64,000 nucleotides of DNA, taken from assembly GCA_963971305.1 (NCBI GenBank), contig OZ020309.1:9913001-9977000 (forward strand), read 5' to 3'. The position numbers and the translations under genes are program-made. The notes below the pieces were generated by a model. It was given only the letters and a program-made list of their open reading frames with translations. It had not been told where the DNA came from and made no database searches. Shown piece after piece: positions 56,796 to 64,000 of this stretch (position 1 is its first letter; each line of letters opens with the position of its first letter). The DNA comes from Arcuatula senhousia. Taxonomy: Eukaryota; Mollusca; Bivalvia; Mytilida; Mytilidae.

Positions 56796-57454
56796 TCCTT
56801 TTTCGTTTAGATGCTTTGAGTGAAGGTGATCTGTAAGTGCTGGCGACATGGTTATTCTATGTTTGTTCACAGGGTACACAACTTTGCCGACAAGATGGTT
56901 ACTTTGTTTATTTACAGCACACCAAACTTGGACATCACCTTTGGTATATTACTGTGTAATCATACCCATTATAGGTCATAATACTGTTATTAAGGCTTAG
57001 CCATGAAAGTCTTTTATTTTGGGACAATAGCATACTTGTTAATTACATTATTGATGAAATTGCACCCGTAAGGGTCAAATCAACATACATTGTAGATATT
57101 GAATACAAAACAATACAACATATCATACAATAGCGTAACATAAAACATAATTAGACAGCAAATCAAAAAAACAAACAAACAAACAAACACACACACATGT
57201 TATGAACCTGCCTGACAAGGATCTGAAGCCCTGAGTTCTATAGACTGTTTAATAAAGCCTCCAATAATGAAACATATCTTCTGTAAATAAAAATGGCGAG
57301 CATTTATATTATGCTCGCGGTAGGCAGATTCAACACAGGGAAGATTATCAAATATCTCCAATGGGCATTTTGGTCACTTGAAAAATCCTAGACCAAACCC
57401 GCCAACATTTGACTATGATATATATGATGATAGTTGAACAAATTTAAAAAAATT
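56796..57454. other. Unassigned, AT-rich with (AAAC)n and (CA)n runs
   Basis: Simple repeats at 57170-57197. No gene is supported. Confidence 0.4.
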
Positions 57455-57773
57455 CAATAGCCGCAAAGTGCTTACTAAACTTCGCATTAGTGACCACAAT
57501 TTAGAAATAGAAGTAGGTCGCTATAAAAAAGTTCCCAGAGAAGAAAGAGTTTGTAAAATTTGTAAAACACTAGATGATGAACATCACTTTTTCTTTACCT
57601 GTAAAACAAGTAATGATATACGAAATATTTTGTTACGTAACATCGAAAGGTTTTATCCCAATTTTAACCAGCTTAGTTCAATAGAAAAACTTAAAATTGT
57701 TCTTGACCCTATATCAGATATCTTGCCCAGCGTTGTCGACTATATAAAGCAATCAATTGAATTTCGAAAATAA
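57455..57773 (+). mobile_element. LINE 3' end (RT C-terminal zinc finger)
   Basis: Encodes LTKLRISDHNLEIEVGRYKK, VPREERVCKICKTLDDEHHF and FTCK, the same C-terminal module as the LINE pieces at 4.4/7.7 kb and 42.4 kb but in + orientation. Stop at 57771-57773. Only the last ~105 codons are present. Confidence 0.78.
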
Positions 57774-59036
57774 GGTCCACACTGGTCACTTATATCTATT
57801 ATAATTATAATTATATAATTCGTTTACATGTTGAATCATTTTGTTCTTATATGTTTTATGTTTGTCATTTTTTCATTTGTATTTGCTGAACCCGTCAGGG
57901 TTTTATGTTTTGCAAATAAACTTATTATATTATACAAAAATTTAAGTACGCACAAAAGAGGTTGCATGTCCTTAATTTTGTATTTGAGCTTTAAAGCCAA
58001 TTGGCAACCTGCATGCTATACATAATCCTATATACAGGGGGTTGCATCCGACATGCATTAACTTAAAGGGTTAAGAATAAATGTTTGCAACATGCTAAAA
58101 AAATCACAGGGGGGGGGCTGTATGATCATAGCATTTGGTATTTTAAAGAGTCTATATATATTCATTGTGTGCATGGTTGCACGTTGACTCTAATTAACTC
58201 CTAAGTGACGGAAGCAAATCCACACTGATCCGAAAATATGATGGGAGGAGTGCAAAGAGTGAACATTTTTGGACAAAATACCTAAAATGCCTAGGGTTTT
58301 GGATCATATTTTGTTGCTGCAACCCGTACTTGTACTTTTTTTTTAAATTTTTATGTAAATTTTCTAAGACTAAGTTTTATATTAATGCAACCCTTCCAGA
58401 AAAAGCTGTGCATTGACGGGCTGCATATAGTGGCAATTATAAAATCTAGATACTTACCTTTTAGGTCTGTTTATGGACGGCTTACATATTCCTTCCTCGT
58501 TTAATCCTATATATAACTTTAAAAACAAGTGTCAATGACCTGTTCTTTTTTATTTACGTATTAGATATACATATTGTCATCTGTAAAACGGTATCTTTGT
58601 ATTTTGAGTGGATCCAGGGTTTGAACATAGAGGGGGTGTAATCGTATACATAAAATGCTAAATTTGCCATTGGAGTAAATGAAAGAAATAACGCTAAAAA
58701 GCCGGCTTCTTCAATACAAAAATTGAAATATATATTTAATATATCGCATAAAATTTTAAGAGAGTCATCTCTGAATCAACCAAGTGCTGTTGTCGAAAGA
58801 GTACATAAACAGTCTGTTAAATCATCGCATACGGCACCTCAGACATGTTTAAGGGGACCGGGGGACAAACAGTGGCCGGAGTCAGCTTATCACGAAAGCC
58901 CTGCATGACTTGGTACAAAATCATTTTGTGATATCATATGCAAGGTTTGTTTACATACATAAAAAATATTCCATATTCTTTCTTTTTTAATATGTACATG
59001 TACCAGATGGGCACCGTAAAGAAGATGGAGAACTCA
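57774..59036. other. Unassigned, AT-rich
   Basis: Possible LINE 3' UTR at the left; the rest has no recognisable content up to the minisatellite. Confidence 0.4.
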
Positions 59037-59952
59037 AAGGAGAACTGCCAACCTCCTCACCACATGGAGAACTGCCTACCTCCTCACCACACGGAGAACT
59101 GCCAACCTCCTCACCACATGGAAAACTGCCAACCTCCTTATCACAAGGAGAACTGCCAACCTCCTCACCACATGGAGAACTTCCAACCTCCTCACCACAA
59201 GGAGAACTGCCAACCTCCTCACCACATGGAGAACTGCCTACCTCCTCACCACATGGAGAACTGCCAACCTCCTCACCACATGGAGAACTGCCTACCTCCT
59301 CACCACATGGAGAACTGCCTACCTCCTCACCACATGGAGAACTGCCTACCTCCTCACCACATGGAGAACTTCCAACCTCCTCATCGCAAGGAGAACTGCC
59401 TACCTCCTCACAACATGGAGAACTGCCTACCTCCTCACCACAAGGAGAACTGCCAACCTCCTCACCACATGGAGAACTGCCTACCTCCTCACCACATGGA
59501 GAACTGCCAACCTCCTCACCACATGGAGAACTGCCTACCTCCTCACCACATGGAGAACTGCCTACCTCCTCACCACATGGAGAACTGCCTACCTCCTCAC
59601 CACAAGGAGAACTGCCAACCTCCTCACCACATGGAGAACTTCCAACCTCCTCACCACAAGGAGAACTGCCAACCTCCTCATCAAAAGGAGAACTGCCTAC
59701 CTCCTCACCACATGGAGAACTGCCTACCTCCTCATCACAAGGAGAACTGCCTACCTCCTCATCACAAGGAGAACTATAAACCTCCTCATCACAAGAAATA
59801 TATAAAAATTGATAAATTTGTCTTCGTTGTGAATAAATAAGAATTATGTCCAAAAGACATATTGCACCATCTCGCAACATTAGGGACGGATGAACGCACG
59901 GACAGACTAACGGGCGAATCGGTTCTAACACTATATGCCCCCTAACTTTCAT
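58987..59952 (-). CDS. Repetitive open frame (EEVGSSPCG)n, doubtful gene
   Basis: A 321-codon minus-strand frame spans the whole minisatellite, giving about 28 copies of a nine-residue EEVGSSPCG unit. An N-terminal segment reads out of a hairpin repeat and a short Ser-rich tail follows. Among unit variants, the frequent changes fall at third positions here (GTA/GTT, CCA/CCT/CCG, GGC/GGA), while the frequent replacement is Gly/Asp. The opposite strand frame at 58938-59840 (ENCLPPHH units) takes the same changes as Leu/Gln, Met/Lys and Cys/Phe. That favours this strand if either is coding, but no promoter, splice context or homologue is recognised. Confidence 0.3.
   Translation of the reverse strand: MKVRGHIVLEPIRPLVCPCVHPSLMLRDGAICLLDIILIYSQRRQIYQFLYISCDEEVYSSPCDEEVGSSPCDEEVGSSPCGEEVGSSPFDEEVGSSPCGEEVGSSPCGEEVGSSPCGEEVGSSPCGEEVGSSPCGEEVGSSPCGEEVGSSPCGEEVGSSPCGEEVGSSPCGEEVGSSPCCEEVGSSPCDEEVGSSPCGEEVGSSPCGEEVGSSPCGEEVGSSPCGEEVGSSPCGEEVGSSPCGEEVGSSPCGEEVGSSPCGEEVGSSPCDKEVGSFPCGEEVGSSPCGEEVGSSPCGEEVGSSPLSSPSSLRCPSGTCTY
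59037..59792. repeat. 27-bp minisatellite, 28 copies
   Basis: 28 contiguous units of 27 bases (GAGAACTGCC(T/A)ACCTCCTCA then CCACA(T/A)G) with no length variation. All differences are substitutions. Confidence 0.97.
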
Positions 59953-59970
59953 AGATGGGGCATAAAAGAG
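59880..59970. repeat. Family E repeat end with hairpin
   Basis: GGACGGATGAACGCACGGAC is followed by TATGCCCC (59934-59941) pairing with GGGGCATA (59957-59964), an arrangement like family D ends but of different sequence. Confidence 0.5.
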
Positions 59971-61434
59971 AACTGAGTGAAAACCTTTTTATGACATAGA
60001 ATTCTTTTTTCATAAAAATAAAATTTTGGGAATTTTTATCTCGTAAACTTGAGGGTTGAGAATAAAATATTATAATCTAAATAATTATGTTTCAAAGTAT
60101 AATACATGTTTAGGGTATACATCGATTGGGGCGTCGCCTATTCTGTTATCTTTAAGTTTTAGCCTTTTTCATTATTCTTTCTATGTATATGTGGCGATTT
60201 CTCTATTATTCTTTATATTTTTAGAGCTAATGATGATTTTTTTAGGGCATTCAGTGTTTCGATATATGTTTTTATGATTTATTGTTCATTTTTCTCCACT
60301 CTTTGAACCCCACAACACTCTCATGTAGATATATTTTTTCTTTCGTTTTCTCAAGTGAAATAAAGACATTCGCAAGATCCAAAGGAAATTTTGTTTTGTT
60401 TTGTTATTTTACTTAACATACAATAATTCATGAATTGAGTGACCACTGACCATTGGTACCTTAAAATAAGGAAGATATGTTATGTCAGCCCTCGGGCAAC
60501 TGTTAGACCTCGGACCGATATATTTCAGGAAGTTTGTATTTCACAAAATACCAATAATTAACTTAATCTTGTTTTATATAATCGAACCAACAGACAGTAA
60601 GCAAGGTAAGGCACATATTAGTTTTGTTAAATTATATTTTTACATATTTTTCAAAATTCTATTTTAATTTTCGTTCTTTTTTATATATTTAAATTTTTGC
60701 AAATAAATCTATTTTTTGAAATAATAATTTTGAATTATCCGCAAAAAGAAGCATGGATATTTTTAGAGTTTATAAAGATTGGATACAACTAATTGCAGTT
60801 TAATTCAATAAATATAACTTTAAAATGTAAATACAAACTTAAAAAAAAACAAATAAAACAAAAATTCAAAAAATGTTGATATTTTCATAATAGAGAAGAT
60901 AATAAGATGTGGAATAAGTGTACCCGACACATCCCACATAAACAAAACGGCACTTGAAAGACCACAATGAAAACAGCCTTCAATGATGCCAATAGGTGCT
61001 GCTTACTGTTTTGCAATTGGCCCAAGTTCAAAATAAAATGCATACAATTCAAATCTAGTCTTGAAATAGTCAAAGAAAGACTTAAGACCCCCTTCTTAAA
61101 CGGAGCTGCCATCTACTGATAGGTGGCATACGATTATGCCTAAGAAAGGTGAAAGCAACTGTAATGGACTTTAGAGCAAGAGGTCAAAACCCTCTGTTCG
61201 GGGGGTTTTAACTTGTGAAGTTGTCCCTATCATCCCCAGCTTTTATTGTAACGTTGACTTGCATCACAGAGCTATCAGAACTCCTGTTGAAATTATGAAA
61301 AAATAAAAACATTTATATAAAACCCAAGAACTCTGTCAATTTATGATTTTTTTCATTTTACTCTACTCCATGTACTCAAATCTCCCTCAGTCATGTTTGA
61401 TTGTACGTGTGCATACAATTTTTAAAGTGGCTAA
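59971..61434. repeat. Unassigned; inverted Penelope-tail fragment at 60890-61110
   Basis: The 60890-61110 part matches the 50880-51150 block (GATGTGGAATAAGTGTACSC, AATGCATACAATTCAAATC). The rest is AT-rich. Confidence 0.4.
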
Positions 61435-61712
61435 GGGACCGACCATTTCACTTGAAGGGGGGGCCTTGGTTTTTTCCTAAAAAATATTCTGAAAATTATT
61501 TTTGATGAAAAAAATATTTTGGCAGCTGAGGGTAAGAAAAAAAATATTCTGAAGAAGGATTTCTGCTGTAAAAAATAATGCTGATAATGAAAAAAAAATT
61601 CTGTTGCGACGCCTTCGAAAAATAAATATTTTGTCCACATTCTGCGCAGAAAAAAATTTCTGATCAAAACAAATAACCAAGGCCACCCCCTTTAAGTTTA
61701 ATGGTCTGTCCC
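61435..61712. mobile_element. 278-bp PIF/Harbinger-type MITE with TAA TSD
   Basis: 36-base arms (GGGACCGACCATTTCACTTG left; reverse-read GGGACAGACCATTAAACTTA right) flanked by TAA at 61432-61434 and 61713-61715. The interior is a peculiar series of AAATATTCTG/TTTCTG-type words. Three-base TAA duplications are characteristic of PIF/Harbinger. Confidence 0.75.
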
Positions 61713-61715
61713 TAA

Positions 61716-62475
61716 TTTTAAGAAAATATGCAAAATGCAATTTTTGTAAATTTTTGGACAACATATCATTGTTTAAAAAGGTCATAATTATTGTTTATAT
61801 TTGTTTACTTCATGGCACTGGTTCCATTTTTATTTCATAAGCAGTGAAAATTTTGTAACTTTTGAAATTGACCCTTTTATGGTCAGAACAGGGATAATGC
61901 CTGGATTTTCTAATGGAAAACCCAAATCCCCATCCAAATCGTTGGAAGCATTATCATTGCTTACTTTCTAAATTTTGCATATTTTGATGGAAATATAGTC
62001 TATATATACAAATTTATTGCATAAATTATTTTGTGGAATTTTGTACGGCTTCATGAATATTCATGTATCTGATAATCGGTCTGCTAACCAATGACGTTTT
62101 GACCAATGAAAATAATGCGTTGAACATTCATAATATTTTTGTTAAAGAACTGTTTCACATAATTGTAAATTTTGTTAATAATTTTATAAGCCTCCACCTC
62201 CCATTTCCACCACCCATATTTAATTGGGTTTTATTTTGTTTATTCAGTCAAATTTATTTTATGTTGTTATTTTTGTGCATTGTATTTGTCGGGGCGCTTT
62301 TTGAACCCCACCTTCGCTTATTTGTTAAATGTATCTATCAATGTATTCACTTATGCTGATTGTTAATATCAATTTCATTAATTAAACATGGTCACCTTAG
62401 GGTGGCTCTATAACGCCATTCAGTGTTGTCTTTTATTCTTATATTGCGAACAAGCTCGCTGTGTAAAAGGAAAAA
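61716..62475. other. AT-rich, nothing recognised
   Basis: No supported gene. A possible upstream region of the candidate exon that follows. Confidence 0.4.
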
Positions 62476-62518
62476 ATGACACAAATATTGTTAACACAAA
62501 TGTGGAATTGTTTTACAG

Positions 62519-62637
62519 GAATAACCATGAGGCAAGCTTTAGAACGAATGGCTATATATGGAGTTGCATCACTGTTATTCATGGATTCTCTGATCAAAAT
62601 ATTTCCAAAGATGATTCCTGAGTCAACTGTTGCTTTG
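62519..62637 (+). CDS. Candidate exon of an unidentified gene
   Basis: AATTGTTTTACAG is a good acceptor ending at 62518, and TTTG|GTAGGT or TAG|GTAAAC is a donor at 62638 or 62642. The open frame between them gives ITMRQALERMAIYG, ASLLFMDSLIKIFP and ESTVALV: an amphipathic or hydrophobic segment unlike the surrounding repeats. A frame with ATG also extends upstream to 62476. I do not recognise the family. A family A element begins about 9-13 bases after the donor. Confidence 0.35.
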
Positions 62638-62650
62638 GTAGGTAAACAAA

Positions 62651-63575
62651 CAAGAGGCTCCCAGGAGCCTGAATCGCTCACCTGATATATGTGCCTGAAG
62701 AAAAGGTTATTAGGCAAAATCTATTTAACATTGAAACGGTCATAAGTTTAATAAGGGGTCATCTGACAATATGGTGGATCTTAAGGTGCTGATCACTTTT
62801 GTTCTCAATTAAAATTCAAAAATCTGTCACCCTTTTTGAGTTATAAGCAAAAAAATGCAGTTTAACCCAATGCTCTATTTTAAGCCACATCGGCCATGTT
62901 ATACAACCAATCCAAAATCCCCTCATCAGTTCTATACACCTAATGCTAATAAACAACAATAGCAAGTTTGGTTCCAATTGGACTTAAAGTGTCAAAGGAG
63001 TTTACGTTTTAAATGTAATGAGGAAATGCTTTTTAAATGCTCAATTTTGACGTTCTAAGGACAATAACTCATAAAAGGAAAGGTCCTACAACGTTGACCC
63101 TATTACATATTGTGCTAAACAATATGCAATTTAAATATCTCAAATATCTTGTATAGTTTTCAAGATATTGAGCTAAACAGGTGCAAAATTTGCAAAAGAT
63201 CCACAAAAAGGGCAATAACTCCTACATGGATTGTTAGATTTTCTTCAAAATTTCAGAGCTGGTAGATCTTAAGGTGCTGATCACTTTTATTCCCAATCAA
63301 AATTTTGAAATCTGTCACTGTTGAGTTATTTGCAAAAAACAACATTTTACCCTTATGTTCTATTTTTAGCCACGGCGGCCATGTTTTACCATGAATCAAA
63401 TATACCCACATCAGTTCTAAGCACAGAATGCTCATGAACAACCATGCCAAGTTTGGTTTCAATTGAACTTATGGTGTTAGAGGAGTTAACGTTTTAAAAA
63501 GTTGACTAACGACGGAAGGACGCCAAGGCGGAAGCGATGACAATAGCTCACATGACCCTTCGGGTCTGGTGAGCT
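62651..63575. repeat. Family A element, second subfamily
   Basis: Ends CAAGAGGCTCCCAGGAGCCT and CTGGTGAGCT. The core resembles 16364-17562 (GGGCAATAACTCCTACAT, TTTTCAAGATATTGAGCTAA). The (GAC)n tract is reduced to GACGGAAGGACG near 63511. Confidence 0.8.
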
Positions 63576-64000
63576 AAAAACCTCTCAAGTCTATTTTACT
63601 CCCCTCAATGTCATTTCAAGAAATTTCATATTGAACTACATAAAAAAAAATCAAAAAATCAGTTATCTCCCTTGAATGGTAAATTAAATTTCTTCATTAG
63701 CAACTACCGGTATGATGTATTTCATGTACCTGTCAACAAAATCCAGTAAGAGTTGTGCTTATGGGATATATAGAGAGAAAGACAGACAGATAGGGTGATC
63801 CATATATGGCCCCTACAGATTTGTTTTAAAGGGTATAAAAATAGCAATTAACTCTAGTATGGAAATTATGGTAATTTGTAAACTGCAATAAAAACCCTTA
63901 TGAAACCAAGTGTTGTTGTAAAGTAAAAACTTACCTCTCAGGAAAAGTGCAACCCCCTCTTGAAAGACCAGTCTTTTTGCAACAGAAAAGTGGTCTTATA
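63576..64000. other. Unassigned right edge
   Basis: No gene or bounded repeat was recognised; a presumed intron if the exon at 62519-62637 is real. Confidence 0.35.

Noticed and set aside
58938..59840. Plus-strand ENCLPPHH repeat protein as the coding strand
   Set aside because: The common unit variants are all replacements in this frame but synonymous on the minus strand, so it is the less likely of the two.

Overview
The window looks like AT-rich nuclear DNA of a bivalve mollusc, most likely a mussel-type genome. The signs are spliced IAP (BIRC) genes with GT-AG introns, an intact BEL/Pao retrotransposon, Penelope-like and LINE fragments, and many interspersed elements with hairpins, (GAC)n runs and ~155-bp tandem cores of the kind called pearl or Helentron-associated elements in bivalves. 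Nothing points to a bacterial or viral replicon. The genus is inferred and was not tested.

The host genes recognised are few. A frameshifted ankyrin-type 3' exon lies at 1717-2348 (+). Two paralogous inhibitor-of-apoptosis genes lie on the minus strand: IAP-A (14117-22631) and IAP-B (49384-56032). Each has four recognisable coding exons, all joined in phase 1, encoding BIR-BIR-UBA-like-RING proteins of about 369 and 359 residues. The BIR2/UBA exon is exactly 246 bp in both. A possible exon of an unidentified + strand gene is at about 62519-62637.

Almost everything else is mobile or repeated DNA. From left to right: a small MITE; a ~600-bp hairpin repeat; a 182-bp satellite; a LINE 3' end split by a 3043-bp terminal-inverted-repeat transposon with 5-bp target duplications (4653-7695); a Mutator-like 1051-bp element with 63-bp inverted repeats and 9-bp duplications (10607-11657); and large nested composites of two interspersed families, called A and B here (14789-19378 and 27261-32910). 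Then come a complete, apparently very young BEL/Pao element with 632-bp LTRs that look identical (33518-41879), another LINE tail, a 1.17-kb inverted-repeat element (44111-45276), and a Penelope-like remnant carrying a perfect 40-bp palindrome. Inside IAP-B are a clean single copy of family B and a TA-flanked MITE. Near the right end are a LINE tail, a 28-copy 27-bp minisatellite open on both strands, a Harbinger-type MITE and another family A copy.

The main points for follow-up are the 4653-7695 transposon, whose CAC start and 5-bp duplication fit the Transib/RAG-like superfamily; the repeated nesting of family A into one site of family B; elements abutting splice sites of IAP-B and of the candidate exon at 62.6 kb; and a minisatellite whose variation is mostly synonymous in the minus-strand frame. 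Repeat family names A to E are labels for this window only.
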